In this document: piece after piece, positions 10,713 to 17,515 of the stretch
Layout of the letters: the number at the start of each line of letters is the position of its first letter
Numbering within the stretch: the stretch's first letter is position 1
IMG/VR virus record: IMGVR_UViG_3300043444_000183
Coordinates: 1-64,000 of that record
DNA from: a virus
Strand: one strand, 5' to 3'
DNA: 64,000 nucleotides
Made by a program: the position numbers and the translations under genes
The notes under the pieces: model-generated
The model's database searches: none
The model's input: only the letters and a program-made list of their open reading frames with translations
What the model was told of the DNA's origin: nothing

Positions 10713-10955
10713 TTATACAGGATAATTAAATACAGACAAAAATTTTATCGGATCTATTTGGTAGTTTATCCGGTATTTATTAATGTTCTCTCTTTTTATC
10801 ACTTTAGCAATGAAGTATGTGTCAACAACTGACCCATCTTCCTTAAGACCAACAGGCCATTTCTCAAGAACTTTATTTACTGGTGCCAATCTAGTGCCAT
10901 GTTTTAAAGGCATAGCCTTGATCGTTATGTTGGCAGCGTATACACCTGGCTTCAT
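10713..10955 (-). CDS. Hypothetical protein, 80 aa
   Basis: The family is unrecognised. The product is basic and beta-rich in appearance, without cysteine motifs or membrane segments. Its ATG overlaps the stop of the upstream gene (ATGA), which supports translation as part of the operon. Confidence 0.65.
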   Translation of the reverse strand: MKPGVYAANITIKAMPLKHGTRLAPVNKVLEKWPVGLKEDGSVVDTYFIAKVIKRENINKYRINYQIDPIKFLSVFNYPV

Positions 10956-11212
10956 AGATTGCTAAACTTTAATCCGTAATTCAGAGAAAACCAACCCATC
11001 TGCTTTTTCGCTATGTCTTTTTTTAATCTAAGGGTTTTTCTTAGGTACTCAGTCCCCCAATTCATCCACTGATCATTCTGCTCAACGGTCATCGTCCAAT
11101 CGGTATACCAAGCATCCTTTCTGTTAATAATGTCGTCAATTGTGACGTCGTGACCTGCAATTTCAAACATCTTATTGATGATTTCTGCTACTACTTTATC
11201 TTGTTTTGTCAT
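10952..11212 (-). CDS. Hypothetical phage protein, 86 aa
   Basis: The product has a helical N-terminus (KVVAEIINKMFEIAGHDV) and a Trp-rich middle (WYTDW, WMNWGTEYL). It resembles a common small phage protein of unknown role. ATGA overlaps at both ends tie it to its neighbours. Confidence 0.7.
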   Translation of the reverse strand: MTKQDKVVAEIINKMFEIAGHDVTIDDIINRKDAWYTDWTMTVEQNDQWMNWGTEYLRKTLRLKKDIAKKQMGWFSLNYGLKFSNL

Positions 11213-11391
11213 AACTCTTTTGGTTTAATTAATATCTGCATTCTATCTAACAAATCATTAAAATCATCATCTTCAATCCATTTAGGTTTGCTAAGGTAAA
11301 CGACAGGAGAATGTACCGATCCTTTTATTTGATAGATTATAACCGACTTCCTGACAGACTTACTCCTATCTATGTAGTATTCGCTTTTCAT
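11209..11391 (-). CDS. Hypothetical protein, 60 aa
   Basis: Short basic N-terminus with an acidic patch (DDDF) in the second half. No family is recognised. The call rests on ATGA coupling to both neighbours and lack of a competing frame. Confidence 0.6.
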   Translation of the reverse strand: MKSEYYIDRSKSVRKSVIIYQIKGSVHSPVVYLSKPKWIEDDDFNDLLDRMQILIKPKEL

Positions 11392-11597
11392 ATGTAATAT
11401 TTTTTTAGTTCGTCTTTTTTTAGGCCTACTTCTAATTCTTGAAGCGTGTCAATGTATAAAAACACGGAGCGCCTTTGAACATCTAAATGTTTTTTTATTG
11501 AGCTTATAGGCTTAGGGTTTTCCTTTAGAAATTCAATCAGACCAATTACTTTAGTCTTTCTCGGGTTGCGCAGCTTATTATACTTCTCTAGGTTCAT
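11388..11597 (-). CDS. Probable winged-helix DNA-binding protein, 69 aa
   Basis: The product has a helix-turn-helix pattern (IGLIEFLKEN, then ISSIKKHLDVQRRSVFLYIDTL) followed by a short wing-like tail. It looks like a minimal winged-helix regulator or accessory DNA binder. The target is unknown. Confidence 0.6.
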   Translation of the reverse strand: MNLEKYNKLRNPRKTKVIGLIEFLKENPKPISSIKKHLDVQRRSVFLYIDTLQELEVGLKKDELKKYYI

Positions 11598-11642
11598 AAT
11601 TAATTAAGTTTTTTTCTCCTCATTTAATCGGTTTTCCTCCGA

Positions 11643-12005
11643 TTATGGATAAAATATTTTACATTTTTCGCACTTCATATCCTTGGTTAAGCCCTCAGAT
11701 ATAATCACTCCACAATCATGGCACAGCGTAGCACCTATCCCATTGTTGTACTTGTGTATCGGCTTGCCGTATTTCCTGATCAACATAAAGGTTGTCTTGA
11801 TATCTACCCAATTCAGTTTGATCTCCTCTCCATTTTTAATAGGATACCAAGCAATGGTATACCCGTGGTCAGCGTTTATCCAGTCCACACTATTTACTAT
11901 GTTGCCATTAACTGAATGAAGGTATATCCAAGGTACGTTACCAGCAAGCTTGATGTCGTAGCCAATCTTCTTAAGGCGCTCTCTAAATTTTACTACTTCG
12001 TTCAT
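11643..12005 (-). CDS. Zinc-ribbon protein, 120 aa
   Basis: The C-terminus carries a CxxC...CxxC pair (CHDC and CEKC, about residues 94-115), a rubredoxin-like knuckle. The N-terminal part holds a Trp-rich beta segment (WIYLH, WINADHGYTIAWY). Function is unknown. It overlaps the upstream gene by 23 bases. Confidence 0.65.
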   Translation of the reverse strand: MNEVVKFRERLKKIGYDIKLAGNVPWIYLHSVNGNIVNSVDWINADHGYTIAWYPIKNGEEIKLNWVDIKTTFMLIRKYGKPIHKYNNGIGATLCHDCGVIISEGLTKDMKCEKCKIFYP

Positions 12006-12372
12006 GTTCTCTATATTTAATCTCTTTTCTAATCAAATCAAGGTGCCAATCTGCACCACCATACTCAAGGACTGACTGCAAGTAGTCGTCGTCCATGTCC
12101 TTTAGCGGTATCCAAGTGAGTGGTTGCTTACCATCTTTACCTCGGCTACCTCGTGTGGCGTAGCATCGAACTACGTCAAATGGGTCGTCAGTGTAGTAGT
12201 TGTGGATAATCAACTTGTCAAGGTCCTTTGCTCCGTATCTCTCGTAGCTAAGACCACCATCCACCATTGCCTCGTTAGGACAGCTACATGTCTTGTAGTC
12301 GTGCACAGTGTAGCTGACTAATAGCTCCTTACACTCTGTGCAGGTTACTGCGTTGTATACTAGCTGTCTCAT
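11983..12372 (-). CDS. Cysteine-motif phage protein, 129 aa
   Basis: The N-terminus has CTECKELLVSYTVHDYKTCSC, a four-cysteine zinc site, followed by a VDGG-x-x-YxR motif. I recognise this pattern from small hypothetical proteins in many phages, but no function is established to my knowledge. The rest is polar and unremarkable. Confidence 0.75.
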   Translation of the reverse strand: MRQLVYNAVTCTECKELLVSYTVHDYKTCSCPNEAMVDGGLSYERYGAKDLDKLIIHNYYTDDPFDVVRCYATRGSRGKDGKQPLTWIPLKDMDDDYLQSVLEYGGADWHLDLIRKEIKYREHERSSKI

Positions 12373-12575
12373 AGCTTTTTAATTTCTCGTTTTACTTGAC
12401 TCCAGTGTAGTGATATTACAAATAATTTAAGCTGTTCAAATTGCTTAATCATCTCATCAACTAAAATCAATGCGCATTGCTTAGCTTGAATACTACATTG
12501 TATTTCCTCGGTGTATTCTTGGCAAATAATGTAATGCCTGCCGAATAGTTCTTTTGCTTTCTCTTGTGGGCTCAT
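12369..12575 (-). CDS. Small helical protein, tandem paralogue 1
   Basis: The 68 residues share their frame of motifs with the next gene upstream: M-x-P-x-EKAKEL at the start, KQCALI-x-VDE in the middle and W-x-QVK-x-EI-x-KL at the end. This is a tandem duplication of a small helical family common in Bacteroidota phages. Function is unknown. Confidence 0.7.
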   Translation of the reverse strand: MSPQEKAKELFGRHYIICQEYTEEIQCSIQAKQCALILVDEMIKQFEQLKLFVISLHWSQVKREIKKL

Positions 12576-12775
12576 AGCTTTTCAATTTCTTTTTTGACTT
12601 GTTGCCAATATGGTAAATGTGGATGCTTATTAAAGGTTGCAACTATCATGCTATTAATGATTTCATCAACTGCAATTAATGCGCATTGTTTTGTCCTAAA
12701 TTTTTTAAAGAATATACCCCGTACTTCATTTGAAAACATAAATACTAACTCTTTTGCTTTTTCTTTCGGTGTCAT
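12572..12775 (-). CDS. Small helical protein, tandem paralogue 2
   Basis: This is a 67-residue paralogue of the product of 12369-12575, with the same three conserved blocks and a diverged middle. It is coupled to both neighbours by ATGA overlaps. Confidence 0.7.
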   Translation of the reverse strand: MTPKEKAKELVFMFSNEVRGIFFKKFRTKQCALIAVDEIINSMIVATFNKHPHLPYWQQVKKEIEKL

Positions 12776-13143
12776 ATCTTCTCAACTTTAGTTATAAACT
12801 CAGGACTAATCCACGTATTTCTTTTGACATAGTAAAGCCCATTCCATTTGAATGTATGAGTTGAATTATCTTTACCATCCATTGTGGTGTAAACCATGTA
12901 CTGATTATCCGGGTCGAAGCGAGCATGGAATATCTGAGTCTCTTCTTCCTTCTCTAAACTTCGCTTGTAGTTGTCATTTCTGTTCAACCACTCAAACAGC
13001 CTATCTCTCTCTTCCTCAGACATTTGCTCCCAATACACATTAGTTAAACGTTGCCAAAACATGGTTCTAGCAATAGGATTTGGCGGGATACAGGCTTCGG
13101 CTAAGAAAGCCAATTCAAAAAAATCAATAGTGAAATTGCTCAT
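12772..13143 (-). CDS. Hypothetical protein, 123 aa
   Basis: An open frame extends further upstream, but the ATG at 13143 makes an ATGA overlap with the upstream gene and starts a sensible MSNFTIDFFELAFLAEACI sequence. The product has a helical first half (WEQMSEEERDRLFEWLN) and a beta-like second half. No family is recognised. Confidence 0.65.
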   Translation of the reverse strand: MSNFTIDFFELAFLAEACIPPNPIARTMFWQRLTNVYWEQMSEEERDRLFEWLNRNDNYKRSLEKEEETQIFHARFDPDNQYMVYTTMDGKDNSTHTFKWNGLYYVKRNTWISPEFITKVEKI

Positions 13144-13319
13144 TGTTGTTTTAAATTTTCTAATTTCTCCATTGCATCCCACACCTTTTCTCTATAAAAC
13201 ATATAAGCGTGTCGTGCTTGCATCCCTCCCTTTACTTTATACAAGTCTTCAACTCTATCATCAAGCAGTTTGCTCAAATCATCTAAAATCCTAATTGCTT
13301 CTTTTACTTCTTCTTTCAT
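13140..13319 (-). CDS. Small coiled-coil protein, 59 aa
   Basis: Starting MKEEVKEAIRILDDLSKLLD, the product is almost entirely charged amphipathic helix. Its stop overlaps the next start (ATGA at 13140-13143), which fixes the downstream start. It is the first gene left of the gene-free stretch at 13320-13705. Function is unknown. Confidence 0.65.
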   Translation of the reverse strand: MKEEVKEAIRILDDLSKLLDDRVEDLYKVKGGMQARHAYMFYREKVWDAMEKLENLKQQ

Positions 13320-13330
13320 AGTTATTTAAT

Positions 13331-13338
13331 TATATTTG
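13331..13338 (+). promoter_or_regulatory. Candidate promoter -7 box TATATTTG
   Basis: This is an exact match to the Bacteroidota TAnnTTTG box on the strand opposite to the operon, in gene-free DNA and upstream of a two-hairpin sequence ending in a T run. No good -33 TTTG was found. Confidence 0.4.
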
Positions 13339-13344
13339 TATCTA

Positions 13345-13402
13345 CCCCACTTACAGAGAAGTTTGTAAGTCCCCCTCTATTCTCCGGTGTAGAGGGTTTT
13401 TT
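13345..13402 (+). ncRNA. Candidate small RNA, about 58 nt
   Basis: Between the TATATTTG box and a T run lie two stem-loops: CTTACA/TGTAAG (13350-13355 with 13364-13369) and CCCTCTA/TAGAGGG (13373-13379 with 13390-13396). No ORF is present. The transcript would run against the surrounding leftward operon. The start point is inferred from the box. Confidence 0.4.
13373..13402 (+). terminator. Rho-independent terminator
   Basis: A seven-base-pair GC-rich stem (CCCTCTA/TAGAGGG) with a ten-base loop is followed by six T residues on the plus strand. There is no T run on the other strand, so it acts rightward. Confidence 0.6.
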
Positions 13403-13505
13403 GTTTACATTCCTCTATAGGTTATGTGGCAATTTTTACCACTTATCTTAACTTGTCTTGTAAGTCACAATTATATGTGGTTTTGTGACTTATATGACCA
13501 CTTGT

Positions 13506-13629
13506 AGTGAGGGTGAGATTCGAACTCACTCGGTAGGATTATCGCGAACTCCGTTTGAAGTACCTTATTCGGATGGTCTTATGCCGTAAGCTGCCTTCCT
13601 GTTTAACTGAACCAACAGTTTTCCTCACT
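13506..13629 (-). tRNA. tRNA-like gene, 124 nt, anticodon unresolved
   Basis: On the minus strand a seven-base acceptor stem (AGTGAGG with CCTCACT) encloses a perfect T-arm (GTGAG-TTCGAAT-CTCAC) and a D-arm (CTGTT/AACAG with GG in the loop). The segment between D-arm and T-arm is about 69 nt, roughly 40 more than a normal anticodon arm plus variable loop. I could not find a clean 5-bp/7-nt anticodon arm. It may carry an insertion or intron, a very long variable arm, or be a tRNA mimic. CCA is not encoded. Confidence 0.55.
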
Positions 13630-13705
13630 ATGTGCCTTTTTTCTCGGAAAGGCTAACCTATCTCCCTACGATGAGAACCTCAGGCCAATGCTAGGCAGGC
13701 TACGA

Positions 13706-13903
13706 TCAGCACGTCTGCTGCATATTTTTTCTATAGTCCAACCAGAATCCAAGTGCGACTATTATGTTCATGCCCATAGAGCTGATAATCTCTATGATAT
13801 CCCCATAGACAGTTGTCATCAAGTGAATATGACCAACCGTCCAAAATGGAATGGCTAGATTCTGACTGATCCAAATGATGGTATATCTTATGAAGCTAGC
13901 CAT
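13706..13903 (-). CDS. Small membrane protein, 65 aa
   Basis: Two hydrophobic stretches are visible (about residues 3-20 and 36-55), followed by a basic C-terminus, so an inner-membrane protein is likely. Its start overlaps the upstream gene by 16 bases. The role is unknown; a second holin is possible but not supported by position. Confidence 0.55.
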   Translation of the reverse strand: MASFIRYTIIWISQNLAIPFWTVGHIHLMTTVYGDIIEIISSMGMNIIVALGFWLDYRKNMQQTC

Positions 13904-14145
13904 TGGTTGAATGCAGTGCTAATGTTCTGAACCTCATCAAAAAACTCTATCGATCCATCCATATCTTTTACCGGATTAAACACAGCCTTGGATAGCTTCT
14001 CTACCTCGTCAATAAAATCATTACCGGCCTTCTTAACTCCCTTGCTGTATATTCTTGGGTAGTCTTCTCTAATGTCTTCCATGTAGTCCATTAAGACCGG
14101 AAGAACGCCCAATAAGGCTGCCATTTTTCTTTCATTCGATATCAT
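13888..14145 (-). CDS. Hypothetical protein, 85 aa
   Basis: The chosen ATG (14145) overlaps the stop of the VRR-NUC gene by 14 bases; a longer frame exists but would overlap more. The product begins with a hydrophobic helix (MAALLGVLPVLMDYM) and continues with acidic helices. No family is recognised. Confidence 0.6.
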   Translation of the reverse strand: MISNERKMAALLGVLPVLMDYMEDIREDYPRIYSKGVKKAGNDFIDEVEKLSKAVFNPVKDMDGSIEFFDEVQNISTAFNQWLAS

Positions 14146-14389
14146 AATATTCTCCATTAAACCAGGTAGCCGAGACACCATGGTTGAGCAGCTCCTTGAT
14201 TCTATAAATCTGTAGTGGCCTCGGCTTTTGTCCTGGACGTTTTACTTCAATAAATTTTACATCTGAGTTTCTTGGTATCGCAATAAGATCAGGAATTCCC
14301 GGCTTGTTTGTTACTGATAACTTCAGCACATAGTAACCCTCCTTCTCTAGGCTCTTGATTAGCTTCGCTTGTATCTGCTGCTCGGTCAC
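14132..14389 (-). CDS. VRR-NUC domain nuclease, 85 aa
   Basis: This is a stand-alone VRR-NUC fold of the PD-(D/E)XK superfamily. It has G-I-P33-D34, then I-E48-V-K50-R-P-G and a Q60 after a Pro-rich turn, matching the catalytic set. The length is normal for phage single-domain members, which are usually structure-specific or flap nucleases. It overlaps the upstream DnaA-like gene by 101 bases in another frame. Confidence 0.85.
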   Translation of the reverse strand: MTEQQIQAKLIKSLEKEGYYVLKLSVTNKPGIPDLIAIPRNSDVKFIEVKRPGQKPRPLQIYRIKELLNHGVSATWFNGEYYDIE

Positions 14390-14804
14390 CTACAAATGTA
14401 GATGTTTTTTCATAAATACCCAACTTCAACCTGCGTTTTATTCTTAAAAATTCTTCCAACCATTTAGCCTCTAAAATATCTTGTTCTAGATTGTACTCTT
14501 TTTTTCTTCTGTATGTTCCTGCGCTGTGCATAAACTTACTGTCTCCTAGATAATCAGCCACACACTTGGTCTCTGATGCATACACAGCATCTCTAAACCT
14601 AATCATGTCGCTATGCATGCGAAGGCCGTGAAATATACTTGCATGATTTTTTCCAAATACTTCAGCCGTCTGCATTAGGTTTAAGCCTGCCTCTCGTAGC
14701 TCGTTGTAGATGTAGTATCTCTTGTATACCAGCTCTCTCTTTCTTAATTTATTCTTTAGTCCATGAATTTCAATGAAGTCATGTATTAATGCTAGTCTGT
14801 TCAT
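14289..14804 (-). CDS. DnaA domain IV-like DNA-binding protein
   Basis: Residues about 25-65 (YKRYYIYNELREAGLNLMQ, then a helix ending in HASIFHGLRMH) follow the helix-turn-helix pattern of the DnaA C-terminal domain, which binds DnaA boxes. There is no AAA+ domain. A second protein of this kind is encoded at 19691-20080. A role in origin recognition or recruiting host DnaA is inferred. The final part overlaps the VRR-NUC gene by 101 bases and may be poorly constrained. Confidence 0.6.
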   Translation of the reverse strand: MNRLALIHDFIEIHGLKNKLRKRELVYKRYYIYNELREAGLNLMQTAEVFGKNHASIFHGLRMHSDMIRFRDAVYASETKCVADYLGDSKFMHSAGTYRRKKEYNLEQDILEAKWLEEFLRIKRRLKLGIYEKTSTFVGDRAADTSEANQEPREGGLLCAEVISNKQAGNS

Positions 14805-15888
14805 AGTCTTTCTTAAAAATGTTTAACGTATAACTTCTTTTACTCTTAACAGCCTTGTAGATCTTATCCTCTATTCCGCCCACACTGAATATCCAATACA
14901 CTTTATTAAATTTTCTTTCCATGGTTGTCATTCTGTCTTTTGCTTGAAAATAAGACGTCGCGCTGAAGTCAATGTTGTAGAATACCACATAGTCAGCGTT
15001 CTTGAGCGATATGCCCTCGCGGCCCGATACAATCTGCAATGCTATCACTTGACACTTACCTGCGTCGAATTCTTCCAAGCTCTCAGTCAATTGATCACCA
15101 TACACCTGCTTTAAAGCCTTTAACTCAGCTTTAAACTTATAAAATACACCAATCCTATTGGTCGCAAATCGCGACCTTATAAACTCAGCCTTTGTGGTAT
15201 CAATTACCATGCTATTGCCACTCTCAAACTTCACAGTGCCACTGCATAACTGGTGCACCTTTTGCATCAACTTAACCGGCGTGTCGGCCAAAATAACTTC
15301 TTCCCGGCCCTCCACAACCAAGTCGCGCTCTAACTTCTTCACAATCATCTTTGTCTTCTCAGACATGTCGACATAAATAATTTCCTCCTCGATTGACGTC
15401 TCAAACCCTGACTGCTGCTGCGTATGACTGATCATTAGATAGGCGAGTTTAGTCATGATGTCGATCTCCCTTCCGTTCGAGTACTCAGTTACCTTAAAAC
15501 CATTGATCACCCGGTCAAACTTAATGACGTAGTCATCTGCCCATCGGTAGAAGTTCTTGTACTCACGGAATGGCGAGTAGTCGCTTACCCAGAACTGATG
15601 GTACATCTGTGAGTATGACTCTGGGCATGGTGTACCTGATAGAAAGATCATTGGCAAATGACCAAACATCTTCTTAAACATCTTAGTGTACAACCCAGGC
15701 TTAGGGAAGGCACCACAATTATGGACTAATATACCGTTTGCTAAGTAATTATGATTATCCTCAACTTCTATATCATAGACATAACCATCTGGACACAATT
15801 CTCTAATTCTTTCTGTATCTGAGAGTTTGTAAATCTCAATACTTTCCACCCTTTCAAAGCTAACAGTTTGTTCTTTCTTTCGTCGCAT
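14779..15888 (-). CDS. C-intein plus C-terminal half of SF2 helicase
   Basis: Residues 1-57 are a C-terminal split-intein fragment: VYDIEVEDNHNYLANG, then I-L-V-H-N57, followed by Cys58 as the +1 residue. The C-extein begins CGAFPKPG. It carries SF2 helicase motif III (S-G-T-P at 84-87) and, near the C-terminus, motifs V and VI (SGREGISL, QAKDRMT). Joined to the 102-residue N-extein encoded at 16426-16998, it would give a SNF2-like helicase of about 414 residues. Its ATG lies inside the homing endonuclease gene in another frame, with an A-rich leader. Function as an active helicase requires trans-splicing. Confidence 0.9.
   Translation of the reverse strand: MRRKKEQTVSFERVESIEIYKLSDTERIRELCPDGYVYDIEVEDNHNYLANGILVHNCGAFPKPGLYTKMFKKMFGHLPMIFLSGTPCPESYSQMYHQFWVSDYSPFREYKNFYRWADDYVIKFDRVINGFKVTEYSNGREIDIMTKLAYLMISHTQQQSGFETSIEEEIIYVDMSEKTKMIVKKLERDLVVEGREEVILADTPVKLMQKVHQLCSGTVKFESGNSMVIDTTKAEFIRSRFATNRIGVFYKFKAELKALKQVYGDQLTESLEEFDAGKCQVIALQIVSGREGISLKNADYVVFYNIDFSATSYFQAKDRMTTMERKFNKVYWIFSVGGIEDKIYKAVKSKRSYTLNIFKKDYEQTSINT
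15718..15888 (-). other. C-intein fragment (57 residues)
   Basis: This covers the intein C-terminal blocks, ending His-Asn just before the Cys +1 codon at 15717-15715. Both the penultimate His and terminal Asn needed for splicing are present. Confidence 0.9.
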
Positions 15889-16445
15889 TCTTTTACTTTT
15901 AATGAGTTATGACTAATTCCATCCACTTCTATTGCAATCATGTGATATTTTGATGCAATGTCAATTTTATAGTGCCTTGGAGATTTAAATTGTTTTGCTA
16001 AGTGACCTGTCTTCTCTATATACTCCATTGAAAATGAAGAATCTAATTCAGATATCTTATTATATAGCATTAATTGATGGACAGTCGCACCGCGCCCATT
16101 GCCACCCTGAATAGCAGGCTTATGGTTAATCTCCTTTTGTCTTTCAGACGCTTTTAACCTATGTTCTTCATAGAACATTGGATTATTCTTTTTCATTCTT
16201 TCTGAAGACAACTTTCCTTGGCAAGAAATTGAACAAACTTTACCTTTAGAAAACGGTTGTCTTTGAAAATTAGATCCACATACAATGCACGTTGAATTTA
16301 ATATTTTGTGCATATTATCTTTAGATCCATATGAATGAATTAATTGAGAGCATTTTGCACTACATCCATTTCCTTTTAATTTTCCAATTAAAAAATTATA
16401 TACCTGACTATCTGTTAATTCTTTATCACACCACTTGCAATTCAT
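15768..16445 (-). CDS. Vsr/DUF559-like free-standing homing endonuclease
   Basis: The ATG at 16445 overlaps the stop of the N-intein gene by 20 bases and gives a 225-residue product; a longer frame from 16529 is possible. The N-terminal half has two zinc-finger-like units (CKWC...CSAKC and CIVC...CSISC) and a NUMOD3-like NNPMFYEEHR segment. The C-terminal half is a PD-(D/E)XK domain of Vsr type: KIDIA, IAIEVDGISH, D-E-R-K and GWKVLRF. Its end overlaps the C-intein gene by 121 bases. Position between intein halves marks it as the homing nuclease of this split intein. Confidence 0.85.
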   Translation of the reverse strand: MNCKWCDKELTDSQVYNFLIGKLKGNGCSAKCSQLIHSYGSKDNMHKILNSTCIVCGSNFQRQPFSKGKVCSISCQGKLSSERMKKNNPMFYEEHRLKASERQKEINHKPAIQGGNGRGATVHQLMLYNKISELDSSFSMEYIEKTGHLAKQFKSPRHYKIDIASKYHMIAIEVDGISHNSLKVKECDERKNKLLALKGWKVLRFTNSQIQKELENCVQMVMSMI

Positions 16446-16998
16446 CTGTGGGTAATATTTCTCTAGCTTTAACCCATCCACGCTTTGTAAATATTTCGTG
16501 GTTTTCGGTGCATATGATTTCTTTTCCATTACATCTTATTTTAACTAAACTTTCTGTTAATTTATTTTTGAATACATTTTTAACTTGTTTGTATTCATAA
16601 CATTTTTTTTCAAAGTTAAAACTTTTTTTAAAATCTCCAACATTTATGTTCTTTATCTCAACTCCATCGATTAGAGTGTTTCCTAAAAAACACCTATGAT
16701 GTTCATCATGTATCACTACGTCGTAGTCATTAGATGGTAGTTTATGCATCGACTCATCATTAATGACATCAATGTGGTATGTATGACCAAACTCCTTGTA
16801 GTCATCAAGTATTGATCCGATAGCTTTCTTTTTAGTAAGGAACAACACCCTCTTAGCGCCAAACCTATTAGCTATCTCTAAGGAGGTGCTGGTCTTACCA
16901 GTTCTCACCTCCATGGCTAGATATACAATGTTGTGCTTAAGTAGTGTGTATGTTGCTTTCTCAGCTATATCAATTTGATAGCTTCTTAGCTGCTTCAT
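16426..16998 (-). CDS. N-terminal half of SF2 helicase plus N-intein
   Basis: Residues 1-102 are the helicase N-extein, with Walker A V-R-T-G-K35-T and motif II D98-E-H-H. The intein begins at Cys103 (CFLGNTLIDG), immediately after the DEHHR motif, a conserved ATPase site typical of intein insertion. Block B (CTENHEIF) has the Thr-x-x-His of Hint domains. The frame ends with two consecutive stops (TGA, TAA), so it is not one continuous gene with a sequencing slip. The rest of the helicase is encoded at 14779-15888 in the same frame phase but separated by stops. Confidence 0.9.
   Translation of the reverse strand: MKQLRSYQIDIAEKATYTLLKHNIVYLAMEVRTGKTSTSLEIANRFGAKRVLFLTKKKAIGSILDDYKEFGHTYHIDVINDESMHKLPSNDYDVVIHDEHHRCFLGNTLIDGVEIKNINVGDFKKSFNFEKKCYEYKQVKNVFKNKLTESLVKIRCNGKEIICTENHEIFTKRGWVKAREILPTDELQVV
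16429..16692 (-). other. N-intein fragment (88 residues)
   Basis: Runs from catalytic Cys1 (codon 16692-16690) to the stop. It contains splicing blocks A and B, including the TxxH motif, and lacks any endonuclease domain. Confidence 0.88.
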
Positions 16999-17264
16999 CT
17001 TTTCAGTTTTTTGATTGCCTCACTAAGTTCCTTAGTGAGTTCATCTGAATTCCTAACCGATGACAGCTCACGACGTAAGGCCATGATAGCATGGTATGGA
17101 TCGTAGTACAGTGTATCGTTTTCACCATTAAGGAATCTCAATGCTGATACGTATGACAACATCATGCTAGACAACTCAGCATCTATCTTCTTACCTCTCG
17201 GTTTCTCAGCTACCTCTACTATTGCTTCGAAGCGCTTCTTTAAAATTACTTGTGCTAGGTTCAT
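16995..17264 (-). CDS. Hypothetical helical protein, 89 aa
   Basis: Predominantly helical, with a conserved-looking YYDPYHAIMALRRE centre. No family is assigned. It sits between two DNA-metabolism genes with ATGA overlaps at both ends. Confidence 0.65.
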   Translation of the reverse strand: MNLAQVILKKRFEAIVEVAEKPRGKKIDAELSSMMLSYVSALRFLNGENDTLYYDPYHAIMALRRELSSVRNSDELTKELSEAIKKLKR

Positions 17265-17515
17265 ACCATATACATATCATCGCACCATATAGGTGTTTGC
17301 TCACCTACATAGCTTCCGCGAATGTTAAACTCAAAATGTTCAAGCGCATCCTCAAGCTCCATCTCATCATTAGTTATTAAGATCTCAATGACCTTTGATA
17401 CTGAATAGATTAATCGCATAGGCTCTCCAATCTGAACACCAATTACAGCTTCATCTAACCCATCTGCCTTTAAGAATGTCTCGTCTGGGTAGTACTCTAA
17501 AATTTCTTCTAACAT
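17261..17515 (-). CDS. Conserved phage protein, 84 aa
   Basis: The sequence DEAVIGVQIGEPMRLIYSVS, then ALEHFEFNIRG and YVGEQTPIW, matches a small protein family seen in many phages and plasmids whose role is not established. It is acidic and compact. Confidence 0.7.
   Translation of the reverse strand: MLEEILEYYPDETFLKADGLDEAVIGVQIGEPMRLIYSVSKVIEILITNDEMELEDALEHFEFNIRGSYVGEQTPIWCDDMYMV

Noticed and set aside
14779-16998. Single helicase gene with a large intein broken by sequencing errors
   Set aside because: The break has two consecutive stops and the nuclease frame has its own plausible ATG overlapping the upstream stop; the C-part also has an ATG after an A-rich leader. Separate genes fit better.
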